A stretch of DNA of 64,000 bases from positions 1-64,000 of the forward strand of contig SIAN01000020.1 in the NCBI GenBank assembly GCA_009691715.1, given 5' to 3'. A program made the translations under genes and the position numbers. Source of the DNA: Planctomycetota bacterium. Its GTDB lineage: Bacteria; Planctomycetota; B15-G4; SIAN01. This document shows, piece by piece, positions 46,006 to 54,945 of this stretch (positions are counted from its first letter, which is position 1; each line of letters starts with the position of its first letter). Below the pieces are notes generated by a model. That model did no database searches, was not told where the DNA came from, and worked only from the letters and a program-made list of their open reading frames with translations.

Positions 46006-46650
46006 GTGGACGAAAACCCATCGGCAATGCCGCTCGGCGCGCCCGCGCTCAACGCCACCGAACGGCGGATCGTCGGAGTGCTGATCGAGAAGGGGCTCTC
46101 GACGCCCGAGTACTACCCGATGACCGTGAACGCGCTGGTCGCGGGCTGCAACCAGAAGAACAACCGCGATCCGCTCACGGTGCTCGATGTCGATGCGGTC
46201 GAGACCTCGCTGAAGAGTCTGGAGCAGAAGGGTCTCGTGCTCTCGGTCATCGCCGATTCCGGCCGGGTCGTGCGCTGGCGCCAGGAGCTGGTGCGAAAGC
46301 TGGAACTCTCGGTCACGGACCTCGCCGTCCTCGGCGAACTGCTGCTGCGCGGCGAGCAGAGCGAAGGCGATCTGCGCGGCCGCGCAAGCCGGATGCGGCC
46401 GATCGAGACGCTCGAAGCGCTGCGCGAGATGTTGAAGCGGCTCGCGGCGCGCCGTCCACCGCTGGTGATCCGGTTGAGCCCGGAAGGGAGCGCACGCGGC
46501 GTCCAATGGACGCACGGCATGTTCCCCGCAGATCAGCTGGCGAAGGCGGTCGCCGAACCCGCCCCGGCCCCTGCTCGCGACGAACTGCTCCTGCGCCTGG
46601 AACGGCTTGAAGCTCGCGTCGCCCGGCTGGAGAGCGACCGCACCGGCTGA
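46006..46650 (+). CDS. YceH / DUF480-family protein
   Basis: About 214 residues from GTG 46006, preceded by AGGGAGA. The start fits the domain, which begins L-N-A-T-E-R-R-I-V-G-V-L-I-E-K-G-L-S-T-P. Two winged-helix domains are expected from the family: Y-Y-P-M-T-V-N-A-L-V-A-G-C-N-Q-K-N-N-R-D-P is the family signature (residues 40-60), followed by R-M-R-P-I-E-T-L. The C-terminus is a short coiled coil (L-L-R-L-E-R-L-E-A-R-V-A-R-L-E). YceH proteins are widespread and of unknown molecular role, possibly DNA-binding. The stop codon directly abuts that of the convergent sulfatase-like gene (TGATCA). Confidence 0.9.
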   Translation: MDENPSAMPLGAPALNATERRIVGVLIEKGLSTPEYYPMTVNALVAGCNQKNNRDPLTVLDVDAVETSLKSLEQKGLVLSVIADSGRVVRWRQELVRKLELSVTDLAVLGELLLRGEQSEGDLRGRASRMRPIETLEALREMLKRLAARRPPLVIRLSPEGSARGVQWTHGMFPADQLAKAVAEPAPAPARDELLLRLERLEARVARLESDRTG

Positions 46651-49557
46651 TCAGTGCGCGTACCCGAGCTTGCGCAGCAGTTCGAGCTCGGCCGGCGAGG
46701 GCACGACCGGCGCCGCGTTGCCGGCGCCGGGTTCGAGCCAGAACAGCGCTTGGCCCGGCTTCGGCGGCACGAGCGTCGCGCCGGCGACGGTGGCCACGTC
46801 GACGCGTCGCATCCGCGCCGGCATCGCCACAGCGTCGATCGACGCGCCGACGCGCACGCCCTGCTCCAGCGGTTCGCCGTCCAGCGTGACTTCGAGGCTG
46901 AGCTCGCCGCCTCGGCACCAGCAGACCAGCTCGAATCGCTCGCTGGTGAGCGTCGTCGCCAGCACCAGATGCTGGCGATCGAGATCGAGCGTGAAGTCGC
47001 GCTCGTCGGGTTGAGGGCGGGCGGCGAAGTTGGCGTCGAAGAGATCGTCGGTGGCGATCGCGACACGCAGCTTCGCACCCGGCTTGCCGTGCACGCGCAG
47101 GTGGAAACGGCCGCGCTGCAGATGCTCCCAGCGAAACGCGTCGAGCTGCTCGCGCGAGCGGGAGACGACGTCGGGGTGCGCCGCTTTCACGTCGTGCTTT
47201 TCGCCGGGGTCGGCGATGACGTCGTAGAGCGCCTCGGTGTGGAACCACGGATCGTGGAGATACTTGAAACGGCCCTGCAGCAGCCCCTTCTCCGCCGAAC
47301 TGTCGTAGCTCGGGTATTCGAGGAAGACGGGGCGTTCGCCGCGGCCGCCCGTCGCCAGCAGGTCGCAGCCGGCGAAGCTCTCCGGCTGCGGCAGCCCCAC
47401 GGCGGCCAGCAGCGTCGGCGCGAGGTCGATCGACTGCACCGGCTCGTCGCGGGTGGTCCCTTCGCTGCGGCCTGGCACGCGCACCAGCAGCGGGATGTGG
47501 ACCTGATCGTCGAACAGCGTGTAGCCATGGTGGTAGTGACCGTGATCGCCGAGCCCCTCGCCGTGGTCGGCCACCAGCGCGACGATGGTGCGCTCCCACT
47601 GTCCGGTGCGCTGCAGCGCATCGATCACGCTGCCGATGGCGCGGTCGATCTCGGCCACCTCGGCGTCGTAGTAGTCGCTGACGAACTGCTGGTCGGCGAC
47701 GGTGAGCGGCGGCGGTTTCGGCGGCCCCTCGTGCGTGAACCAGCGGCGTCCCGGCCGCGGGTCGAGCACCTGGAACGGGACTTCGCGGTTGATGCCGCCA
47801 AAGCGGCCGTCGTAGTCGGCCGCCGTGAACTCCTTCCGCAGCGCCGCCTCGGTCGTGTAGGGCAGGTGCGGATCCATGATGTGCCAGAAGAGGAAGAACG
47901 GCGTCGTCTGGTGCTGCTCGACGAACTGCGTGACGAGCGGCGCGTCGAGCTCGACCGACTCCATGCCGAGCCGCTGCCATGCCACCTCTCCCGGCACCGC
48001 GTAGCTCTCAAAGCCCTGATCAAGGCCGTACTCGGGCGAGATGAGGTGGTTCGCGGTGATGCCGACCGTCTCGTAGCCCGCGCGCGCCAGCGCATCGGCG
48101 AGCGTCGCGACTCCGGGTTCGAGCGGCGTCCACTCATCGTGGCCGCCGCGGCCGGCGCCATGCTGCGACGGATACTGCGAGGTGAGGATCGAGCTGAAGC
48201 TCGGCAGCGTCCACGGCGCCTGCGAACGCGCCTGCATGAAGAGGATGCCGCCGCTCGCGAGCCGCTCGACGTTGGGCGAGGTCGGACGGTCGTAGCCGAA
48301 CGCAGAGAGGCGATCGGCGCGCAGCGTGTCCGAGGCGATCACCAGCACGTTCATGCCGGCGGGAGCTTCGGCGCGCGGCTCGATCCGCGGATTGGCGACG
48401 ACCACGAGGTCCATGCGGTCGGGCTCGCCGACATCGCTGCAGGCGAACGTGAGCTTGCCGCGTTTCCCGGCAACCGGCGCGAGGTCGACGCGCGCGTGGA
48501 GCCAGCAGCGCTGCGTCGCATCGTTCTTCGGGTCGAACTCGAAAGCGCCGAGCGCCAATACGCCGCCGGCTTCATCGGGCGTGAAGCTCACCTCGATGCG
48601 CGCGCCATCGCCTGGGACGCCGAAGCAGGCGGGCACCATCGCGTAGCTGAAGCGCAACTGCGGCGCGACGGTCGCGTCCGGCAGGGCGAGCGCGAATTCG
48701 AGTCGGCGCCCCGGCGGCAGCAGCGCCGAATCGCGGGTCGTCTCCTTGACCGCGCCGTCGTCGGGCAACGTCACCCGCAGCCGCCACGGCGTGCGCGCCG
48801 CCTCGCGATCGGTCGCGCGCAGCCCGCCGACCATCTGCTCGCACAACTGCGCTTCGTCAAGCGCCTGCTCGACCAGGACCAGCTCGTCGAACCAAGTGGT
48901 CGCCTCGGCGCTGCCACCGCTGCGATGGAGCAGCCGCACTTCGAGCGTCCCGGTGCGCGAGTCGGTCAGCGGGATCTCGATCTCGAACCGGTCCCATCTG
49001 CCGGGCTCGCGCAGCCGCGTCGCGCGATGGGTTTCGATCAGGGTCGGCGCGAAACCGGAGAAGCGGCTCGGGTCCGTGAGCGGGCCTTCGTGCTCCAGCA
49101 GACGGGCGACCTCGCGCGCGCTCGACTCCTCGGGAGAGGGATGGCCGACGAGGCGGACGCGGCCGCGCAGCACGTAGCGGGTGAGCGGCCGGGCCTTGAC
49201 CAGGAACGACAGGAAGCTGCCGTCCTCCGGTAGCAGCGGACCGAGGCGCAAGGCGCCGCCCGCCACGCCGCCGTCGGTGGTGAGCGATGCGCTCGACCAG
49301 GTGTCGGCCTCGAATCGCGCTTCGCGGCCGAACCGTCGCGCGAGCCAGGCGGGACGCGCGAAGTCGGGCTCGAAACCAAGCGGCAGCGAGCTGGGAGCGG
49401 CCGGCTCGCTGACGGCGGACGCTGCGGCGTCACCTACCTCGACGAGGCGATCGAAGAGTCGCATGCGAAGAGCGGCCGGCGCGATCTTCGGCACCGCCTC
49501 CTGCGCCCCCGCTTCGGCGAAACCAAGAAGCGTGACGGCGAGTGCAAATATTGGCAT
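46651..49557 (-). CDS. Large secreted sulfatase-fold (alkaline phosphatase superfamily) enzyme
   Basis: 968 residues from ATG 49557, with a signal peptide (I-F-A-L-A-V-T-L-L-G-F-A-E-A-G-A-Q). Residues 1-390 form an N-terminal beta-rich, jelly-roll-like region. The sulfatase fold begins at N-V-L-V-I-A-S-D-T-L-R-A-D-R-L (about 403-418, metal-binding Asp) and continues to I-V-A-L-V-A-D-H-G-E-G-L-G-D-H (about 650-670) and Y-E/D-type substrate loops. In true sulfatases the catalytic position is Cys or Ser in C/S-x-P-x-R; here it reads W-T-L-P-S-F (Thr450). This argues for a Thr nucleophile, as in phosphoethanolamine or glycerol-phosphate transferases, or for a different hydrolase. Final segment about 790-968 is a C-terminal extension. 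Divergent from the sigma-factor operon. Confidence 0.85.
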   Translation of the reverse strand: MPIFALAVTLLGFAEAGAQEAVPKIAPAALRMRLFDRLVEVGDAAASAVSEPAAPSSLPLGFEPDFARPAWLARRFGREARFEADTWSSASLTTDGGVAGGALRLGPLLPEDGSFLSFLVKARPLTRYVLRGRVRLVGHPSPEESSAREVARLLEHEGPLTDPSRFSGFAPTLIETHRATRLREPGRWDRFEIEIPLTDSRTGTLEVRLLHRSGGSAEATTWFDELVLVEQALDEAQLCEQMVGGLRATDREAARTPWRLRVTLPDDGAVKETTRDSALLPPGRRLEFALALPDATVAPQLRFSYAMVPACFGVPGDGARIEVSFTPDEAGGVLALGAFEFDPKNDATQRCWLHARVDLAPVAGKRGKLTFACSDVGEPDRMDLVVVANPRIEPRAEAPAGMNVLVIASDTLRADRLSAFGYDRPTSPNVERLASGGILFMQARSQAPWTLPSFSSILTSQYPSQHGAGRGGHDEWTPLEPGVATLADALARAGYETVGITANHLISPEYGLDQGFESYAVPGEVAWQRLGMESVELDAPLVTQFVEQHQTTPFFLFWHIMDPHLPYTTEAALRKEFTAADYDGRFGGINREVPFQVLDPRPGRRWFTHEGPPKPPPLTVADQQFVSDYYDAEVAEIDRAIGSVIDALQRTGQWERTIVALVADHGEGLGDHGHYHHGYTLFDDQVHIPLLVRVPGRSEGTTRDEPVQSIDLAPTLLAAVGLPQPESFAGCDLLATGGRGERPVFLEYPSYDSSAEKGLLQGRFKYLHDPWFHTEALYDVIADPGEKHDVKAAHPDVVSRSREQLDAFRWEHLQRGRFHLRVHGKPGAKLRVAIATDDLFDANFAARPQPDERDFTLDLDRQHLVLATTLTSERFELVCWCRGGELSLEVTLDGEPLEQGVRVGASIDAVAMPARMRRVDVATVAGATLVPPKPGQALFWLEPGAGNAAPVVPSPAELELLRKLGYAH

Positions 49558-49731
49558 CGGTGAACGGGCTCCGGAGGCGAGTGTAGTGGCGGAGCGGCCC
49601 GGCGTTGCAGCGCTTGCCAGCGCTACGCTCCCCCGCTCGCGCGAGGCCGGCGAAGCGCCGGAGGGAATCGGCTTGCAACCCACCCCGGGGACGGCGGGCT
49701 CTGGCTGCCCGTGTTGACCACCGAGGCTTTC

Positions 49732-50280
49732 ATGACCGACTCGCCGGAGAGTGAACTCGCCGAGGGACTGCGCCGCGGCGACGAGCAGGCCTTCGAGCAG
49801 CTCTACCGGATCTACGGCGACGGCCTCTACCACCTCGCCGAGCGGATGCTCGGCAGCGCAGCGGACGCGGCGGACGTGCTGCAGGAGACGTTCGTCGCCG
49901 TCTTTCGCCGCATCGAGACCTGGCGCGGCGAAGGGTCGCTCAAGAGCTGGCTCTATCAGATCGCTGTGCGCTTCGCCTATCGGGCCAGGAAGCGTCGCCC
50001 GTACACGGTCGACTTCGAGGACGAGGCGACGACGCAACCGCCGGCGGTGAACGACCCGCCACCCGCGGAGATGGACTTCCGCGCGGCGGTCGACACCGAG
50101 ATCCGACGGCTGCCGACGCGCGCGCGCATGGTCTTCGTGATGCACACGGTCGACGGCATGACCCATGGTGAGATCGCCAAGGTCCTCGAAGTCGACGAAG
50201 GCACGTCGAAGTCGCAGCTCCACTACGCCCGCTCGCTCCTGAAGCGCCGTCTTGCGAGGTTCGAACGTGAACTCGCCTGA
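49732..50280 (+). CDS. ECF-type RNA polymerase sigma factor
   Basis: About 182 residues from ATG 49732 (M-T-D-S-P-E-S-E). Sigma region 2: F-E-Q-L-Y-R-I-Y-G-D-G-L-Y then A-D-A-A-D-V-L-Q-E-T-F-V-A-V-F and S-L-K-S-W-L-Y-Q-I-A-V-R. Region 4: L-P-T-R-A-R-M-V-F-V-M-H-T-V-D-G-M-T-H-G-E-I-A-K-V-L-E-V-D-E-G-T-S-K-S-Q-L, with the helix-turn-helix, follows. ECF factors direct RNA polymerase to stress or envelope genes and are usually held inactive by a membrane anti-sigma factor. The next gene overlaps its 3' end by 14 bases and encodes such a membrane protein, so a three-gene signalling operon is likely. Intact, unlike the sigma gene at 12 kb. Confidence 0.95.
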   Translation: MTDSPESELAEGLRRGDEQAFEQLYRIYGDGLYHLAERMLGSAADAADVLQETFVAVFRRIETWRGEGSLKSWLYQIAVRFAYRARKRRPYTVDFEDEATTQPPAVNDPPPAEMDFRAAVDTEIRRLPTRARMVFVMHTVDGMTHGEIAKVLEVDEGTSKSQLHYARSLLKRRLARFERELA

Positions 50281-51001
50281 CGAACCCTTCAAAGAACGCT
50301 TCAACGAACGCATCGCCGATGCCGCGCGGTCGCTCCGCCGTCCCGCGCCGCCCGGCCTCTTCGAGCGGGCGCTCGCCGCCGCGCACGATGCCGACACCGC
50401 CCACGTTGCGGCGGCGCGCTCGCTCACGCGTCCGACGCCGTTCACCTTCGCGCAGGTGATGGAACGGGCCGGGGCCGATGGAACGCTGACCGAACTCGAT
50501 GAACGCACCGATCTCGATCAGCGGATCGACGCTGCGGCCCGCAGCCTCGTCCGATCGGCCCCGGCCGGCATGCTCGCCGCGATCCGGAGGGGTGCCTCCT
50601 CCCGTCCGCTGCTGCGGCTTTCGTCACGCACCGCGCTCGTGCTCGCCGCCTCGCTGGTGGCGGCGTTCGCGCTGTTCTTCTCCACGCACGATGACGACGC
50701 CGCACCGGCCCATCCTGCGCTCCTCGCTGCCGACGCGCTGCGCCAATCGAGCGCCGAGGAGGCGGCATTGACCGCGCGCGCCGACACGCTCGCCGCCCAG
50801 TTCGCCAGCAACCCAACGCGGGTCGACGAAGAATCGCAGAGCCCGCTGCTGGAGGAGCTCACCTTCCTCGAGAGCGCGATCGAGGAGTGCCGCGATGCGC
50901 TCTCCCAGTCGCAGGCGCACCGCTACCTGCGCGACCAGCTGAAGCAGTTGAACGAGCGCCGCCTCGAATTGCTGGCGCAACTGTCGGAGCGCGGCACGTG
51001 A
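50267..51001 (+). CDS. Probable anti-sigma factor, single-pass membrane protein
   Basis: About 244 residues from GTG 50267, with GAGG at 50256-50259. The N-terminal 120 residues are soluble and cytoplasmic and contain two repeats of A-A-R-S-L-x-R-P/S-A-P-x-G (near 20 and 95). One membrane helix follows (T-A-L-V-L-A-A-S-L-V-A-A-F-A-L-F-F-S-T). The periplasmic part ends in a coiled coil (L-R-D-Q-L-K-Q-L-N-E-R-R-L-E-L-L). No zinc-binding anti-sigma motif (H-x-x-x-C-x-x-C) is present, so the mechanism may differ from the classical type. Function inferred from its overlap with the sigma gene and the topology. Its stop overlaps the next start as GTGA. Confidence 0.7.
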   Translation: MNSPDEPFKERFNERIADAARSLRRPAPPGLFERALAAAHDADTAHVAAARSLTRPTPFTFAQVMERAGADGTLTELDERTDLDQRIDAAARSLVRSAPAGMLAAIRRGASSRPLLRLSSRTALVLAASLVAAFALFFSTHDDDAAPAHPALLAADALRQSSAEEAALTARADTLAAQFASNPTRVDEESQSPLLEELTFLESAIEECRDALSQSQAHRYLRDQLKQLNERRLELLAQLSERGT

Positions 51002-52329
51002 GCGCGATCGCGGCGCTCCTGCTCGCGGCGGCAACGCTCACTGCGCGCCAGTCCACGCGCACGATTGAGCAACCGCTCCCCGCGATCGCGCCGTCGTTCC
51101 GGGTGAGCCACTCCTTCGGCAGTTGCACGGTGCAGGTCGCCCCCGCCGGCCAGCCGCCGCGGGCGCGCCTCGAACTGGTGGCGTCGGGCGGCACCGACGC
51201 GACGCAGGAGCGGCGCCACATCACCGACGCGACGCAGGAGCGGCGCTACCTCGACCTCTGCGGACTCGAAGTCGCGGCCGATGGCGTAGTCCGCTCCACC
51301 TTCCCGACCGCGGAGCAGAAGGCGGAGTCGATCTCGTTCGCCGCGAATCTCACGCTGTGGCTGCCCGCGGGCGCCGACCTCGATCTCGAGCAGCGCTTCG
51401 GCGCGGTGAACATCGACGGCGCGTTCGGCAAGGTCGTGGTGCGCAGCAAACTCGGCGCGGTCGCGGTGAGCGGCGCGCAGGGCGACGTCGTGGTGCGCGG
51501 CGAATGGGGCGCGATCAGCGTGCGCGACCTGCGTGGCAGCGCGACGCTTTCGACCAAGAGCGCGTCGATCACGGCGGAACGAGTCGGTGGCCACGTCGAC
51601 GCCCGCACCCGCGGCGCCTTCCTCCGTATCGACGGCGCCGGCTCGGTCCACGCGGAGAACCAGATCGGGTCGACCGAACTGCTGCACGTGAAGGGCGACG
51701 CCGAGGTGATCGCGCCGTTCAGCGAGGTCACGGCGCGCGACATCGGCGGCAGCCTGACGATCGACGGCAGCAACCAGTCGGTCGCGGTCGAGCGCGTCGG
51801 CGGCAACCTGCGGGTGCAGCACAAGAACGGCAAGGTCGATGCCCGCGCGATCACGGGCAGCGCGACGCTGCTCTGCAACCTCACGGCCGTGACGCTCACC
51901 GAGGTCGGCGGCGACGCCGAGGTCCGCTCGCCGAGCGCGGCGGTCAGGATCACGCGCGTCGACGGCAAGACGGTGGCGGAGAACTCCGCGTTTGCGCTCG
52001 ACCTGATCGACCTGCGCGGCGACGTGGACGCGCGCGCGAGCGGCGGCCTGCTGCGCGCCCGCTTCGGCCAGCTGCCCGCGGATGGGCGCGCGCGGACGAT
52101 CGAGCTCGAGGCGGCCGGCGGCCAGCTCGATCTCGAGCTGCCGGTCGACGCGTCGGCCGAGATCGAACTCGTCAGCACCAGCGGACAGCTCGACGCCGAG
52201 CTGCCTGGAATCGTGATCGAGCAGAACGGGAGCGCGCGCATCGGCACACTCCGGCTCGGCTCGGGAACTGCCAAGATCCGCGCAACCTGCGTCGGCGGGC
52301 CCGTGCGCGCCCACCTCAGCGGCAATTGA
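50998..52329 (+). CDS. Secreted DUF4097-type repetitive beta protein
   Basis: About 443 residues from GTG 50998, with a signal peptide (I-A-A-L-L-L-A-A-A-T-L-T-A). The mature part is a right-handed beta-helix-like array of DUF4097-type strands of the pattern G-x-V-x-V-x-G-x-x-G-x-V, running from about 130 to the end. Typical rungs are G-A-V-N-I-D-G-A-F-G-K-V-V-V and G-G-N-L-R-V-Q-H-K-N-G-K-V. A 10-residue duplication (A-T-Q-E-R-R) precedes it. DUF4097 proteins are frequently encoded beside ECF sigma factors and are regarded as adhesin-like or sensor surfaces. It is translationally coupled to the anti-sigma gene, so it may be the output or sensor part of the system. Confidence 0.8.
   Translation: MSAIAALLLAAATLTARQSTRTIEQPLPAIAPSFRVSHSFGSCTVQVAPAGQPPRARLELVASGGTDATQERRHITDATQERRYLDLCGLEVAADGVVRSTFPTAEQKAESISFAANLTLWLPAGADLDLEQRFGAVNIDGAFGKVVVRSKLGAVAVSGAQGDVVVRGEWGAISVRDLRGSATLSTKSASITAERVGGHVDARTRGAFLRIDGAGSVHAENQIGSTELLHVKGDAEVIAPFSEVTARDIGGSLTIDGSNQSVAVERVGGNLRVQHKNGKVDARAITGSATLLCNLTAVTLTEVGGDAEVRSPSAAVRITRVDGKTVAENSAFALDLIDLRGDVDARASGGLLRARFGQLPADGRARTIELEAAGGQLDLELPVDASAEIELVSTSGQLDAELPGIVIEQNGSARIGTLRLGSGTAKIRATCVGGPVRAHLSGN
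51192..51245. repeat. Tandem 30-base duplication in the DUF4097 gene
   Basis: A 24-base identical sequence occurs at 51192-51215 and again at 51222-51245, offset 30 bases, so ten codons (core A-T-Q-E-R-R) are duplicated in frame. It is recent or under constraint, since the copies are identical. Confidence 0.9.
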
Positions 52330-52360
52330 GGCCAAGCGCCAAAAGGAAGAGGTTCGAGCC

Positions 52361-53704
52361 ATGAAGACTGGACGACACGGATCGATCGCGGCGGCGCGCC
52401 GCTTGGCGGGAATCGCCGCCGCGCTGCTGCTCGCGCTGCTCACGGGTTGCGCGTCGGCCGAATCGCGCATCAGCGTGAACTCGAACCCGTCGGGCGCGCG
52501 CATCCTGATCGACGGCGTCGACTCGGGTCGCCAGACGCCGAGCAGCCTCATCCTCTCGACCCAGGCGGAGCGCTACGAGATCCGGGTGGAGAAGGCGGGC
52601 TACAACCCGGTGGCGCGCGCCGTCAGGCTCGGCACTGACGTCGACGTGATGGACGCCAACGAGGCGGTCTGCACGATCTGCATCTCGCCGTGCTGCTGCT
52701 TCCTGCCGCTGCTCAACTTCCTCAGTCCGGTCGACGTGACCACGCGCTTCCGCCCATCGCAGCTCGACTTCGAGCTCGAGATCGCCGGGCAGGGCGCGCG
52801 GCTCGAGCTGGTGCCGAAGGAGTCCGAGGTCTATCTCGACGGCAAGCTGGTCGCGCTGCTCGACGGCAACTACCTCGTGACCGACGTCGGCACTCATGAA
52901 CTCGAAGTGCGCGCGGCCGGCCATCGCGCGTGGTCGCGCACGATCCGCGTCGACGAGAGCACGTACCAACGGTTGAAAGTCGAGCTCGAAGTCGAGGGGC
53001 AGGGGCTTCTGCTCGTGGGCGAGCCCGAAGGGGCGAAGGTCTACGTCGACGACCAGTTCCAGGGCACGCTGGCGGGGATGGAGCGGCGGCTGCGGCTCGA
53101 ACCAGGGCCCCATCTGCTGCGCGTCGAGGCGGACGGGCACGTCGCGTTTCAGGACGTGGTCCAGGTGGCCGGCGAGCGGTACCACGAAATCGAGATCGCG
53201 CTCAAGCTCGATGGACAGGGCGTGATCGTGCGCAAGCCGGAGGGGCTGTCGGCGCGGACACCTCAGGTACAGGTATTCGTCGACGGGCAGCTCGCGGGCA
53301 GCGGGTTCGACACGGCGGTGCGTACGTCAGTCGGCGAGCACGATGTCGAGGTGCGGGTCGAAGGGCACGAAACGCATCGGTTGCGCGTGAAGATCGACGG
53401 CGGGCAGTTCATCGACGTGTTGCCGGGCGGGAAGGTCGACGCGAATTCGGCGCGCAAGCAGGCGCAGATTTGGGGGATCAGGATGAACGCTCCTGCCGGC
53501 CTCGGCAATGTCGCGCCGGAGGATGTGCAGATCCGGATCGGCGACGTGCTGGTCGGGCAGCAGTTTGGCGAAGTGATCGAGCCGGCTTTCGAAGGCGACA
53601 TCTGGGTCGAGGTACGCATCCACGGCTACCGTGCCTGGAAGGACCGTGTCGTCGTCTCGAAGAGCGGCATCATCGACCTGTATCCGAAGCTCGAGAAGGA
53701 GTGA
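52361..53704 (+). CDS. Lipoprotein with multiple PEGA domains
   Basis: 447 residues with a lipoprotein signal: L-L-L-A-L-L-T-G-C (Cys30). The mature part carries at least five PEGA-type repeats, each of the pattern S-x-P-x-G-A-x-I-x-I/V-D-G followed by G-x-H-x-L-x-V/R-x-x-x-G-H/Y (near 38, 150, 235, 300 and 390). A striking cysteine-rich stretch, V-C-T-I-C-I-S-P-C-C-C-F, lies around residues 106-117. PEGA domains are small extracellular beta-sandwiches of unknown ligand, often attached to lipoproteins or kinases. It follows the DUF4097 gene by 31 bases and is probably co-transcribed. A metal-binding role for the cysteine stretch is possible but unproven. Confidence 0.8.
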   Translation: MKTGRHGSIAAARRLAGIAAALLLALLTGCASAESRISVNSNPSGARILIDGVDSGRQTPSSLILSTQAERYEIRVEKAGYNPVARAVRLGTDVDVMDANEAVCTICISPCCCFLPLLNFLSPVDVTTRFRPSQLDFELEIAGQGARLELVPKESEVYLDGKLVALLDGNYLVTDVGTHELEVRAAGHRAWSRTIRVDESTYQRLKVELEVEGQGLLLVGEPEGAKVYVDDQFQGTLAGMERRLRLEPGPHLLRVEADGHVAFQDVVQVAGERYHEIEIALKLDGQGVIVRKPEGLSARTPQVQVFVDGQLAGSGFDTAVRTSVGEHDVEVRVEGHETHRLRVKIDGGQFIDVLPGGKVDANSARKQAQIWGIRMNAPAGLGNVAPEDVQIRIGDVLVGQQFGEVIEPAFEGDIWVEVRIHGYRAWKDRVVVSKSGIIDLYPKLEKE

Positions 53705-53756
53705 TCCGATCATCGCCCGAGTGCGAAGCAGCGAGGTGCTGAAGCGAGGACACTCG

Positions 53757-54941
53757 ATGCCGCGCGCTGCGAGGAGGGCGATCGCGACGGCGGTCGCCTT
53801 GGCCGGCGGCGGCTGCGCCTCCGATCCGACGGCGAGCGCCGCGGACGAGGCGATCGGCTTCTATCAGCGCGTGCTCGGCGAGCAGTGGGCGTGGCACTGC
53901 GACTTCCAGCCAGGGTGCAGCACGTTCGGGCGCCAGGCGGTGGCGGAGCAGGGCGCGTTGCTCGGGATGGCGATGACCGCCGACCGGCTGCAGCGCGACC
54001 ACAATCTGGAACACGACGAGTACCCGGCCGACGAGTACGGTCGTCCGATCGACCCGCCGAGCGCGTCGGCGCTGTTCGGGCCCAACTGCGAAGAACTCGC
54101 GCGCGAGTCGGACGCGGAGTTGCAGCGGGCACTCGCGACGACGCCGCCGCTCGCGACCGACGACGCGGCGCAGGTCGCCTTCGCCGACTCGTTGTGGGAC
54201 GCGAAGGAGTGGGCGCGCGCGCGGATCGAGTACGAGCGGCTGCTCTTCGCGCGGCCGGCATCGCCGCTCGCGGCGCGCTGCCACCAACGCGCGGCACTGT
54301 GCCTGGCGAAAGCGCGGCGGCGCGGTGATGCGCTCGTGCACGCCGACCGAATCGAGGACGGGGACGAGCGCGCGGCGACGAAGGCGCTGATCGAGCGGGA
54401 GCTCGGAAGAACGGCGAGCGCGCTCGGAGCGATCGGTGCGAACTCGCAACCGGCGCTGCACGGATTCCTGGCGCTTGAAGCCGATCAGATGGCGGTGGCG
54501 CGCGAGCAGTTTGGTCGGCTCCACACGAGCGCCGCGCGCGAGGAATTACTGCGCTGCATCGATGACGTCGAGGCGCTCCCGCGCAAGTCGCGGCTGTTGG
54601 CGGGGTCGCTGTCAGCGGTGCTGCCCGGCTCAGGGCAGCTCTATGTCGGCCGTCCGGGCGACGCGCTCGTGGCATTCAGCGTCAACGCCGTGCTGATCGG
54701 CGGGACCGTGGTTGCGGCGCGACGCGATCAGGATGCCGCCGCGATCGGTCTCGGCTTCGTCGCGTCGGGATTCTGGTTCGGGAACATCTACGGTGCGATG
54801 AACGGCGCCGCTCTCGACACTCGCGAGCGACGCGACGCCCGTCTCGATGAGGCGCGCGGTTGGCTGCGCCAGTCCGGCTTCTTCGGCACCGTCACCCCCG
54901 ACGGCCGCGGCGGCGCGATCGGCCTGTACTTCGGCCTGTGA
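53757..54941 (+). CDS. YidD-like domain fused to TPR-like and membrane segments
   Basis: 394 residues from ATG 53757 (ribosome site GAGGA nearby). Residues 30-80 resemble YidD, a small protein thought to help membrane-protein insertion: A-I-G-F-Y-Q-R-V-L ... H-C-D-F-Q-P-G-C-S-T-F (Cys48, Cys54), then A-V-A-E-Q-G-A-L-L-G. The middle (about 130-270) has helical, TPR-like repeats, and the end (about 280-345) contains L-A-G-S-L-S-A-V-L-P-G-S-G-Q-L-Y-V-G and two hydrophobic stretches. The N-terminal Gly-Gly-Gly-Cys could be a lipoprotein site but is atypical. Its orientation and closeness to the PEGA gene suggest one envelope-related operon. Hairpin copy D follows its stop by four bases. Confidence 0.7.
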   Translation: MPRAARRAIATAVALAGGGCASDPTASAADEAIGFYQRVLGEQWAWHCDFQPGCSTFGRQAVAEQGALLGMAMTADRLQRDHNLEHDEYPADEYGRPIDPPSASALFGPNCEELARESDAELQRALATTPPLATDDAAQVAFADSLWDAKEWARARIEYERLLFARPASPLAARCHQRAALCLAKARRRGDALVHADRIEDGDERAATKALIERELGRTASALGAIGANSQPALHGFLALEADQMAVAREQFGRLHTSAAREELLRCIDDVEALPRKSRLLAGSLSAVLPGSGQLYVGRPGDALVAFSVNAVLIGGTVVAARRDQDAAAIGLGFVASGFWFGNIYGAMNGAALDTRERRDARLDEARGWLRQSGFFGTVTPDGRGGAIGLYFGL

Positions 54942-54945
54942 CCCG

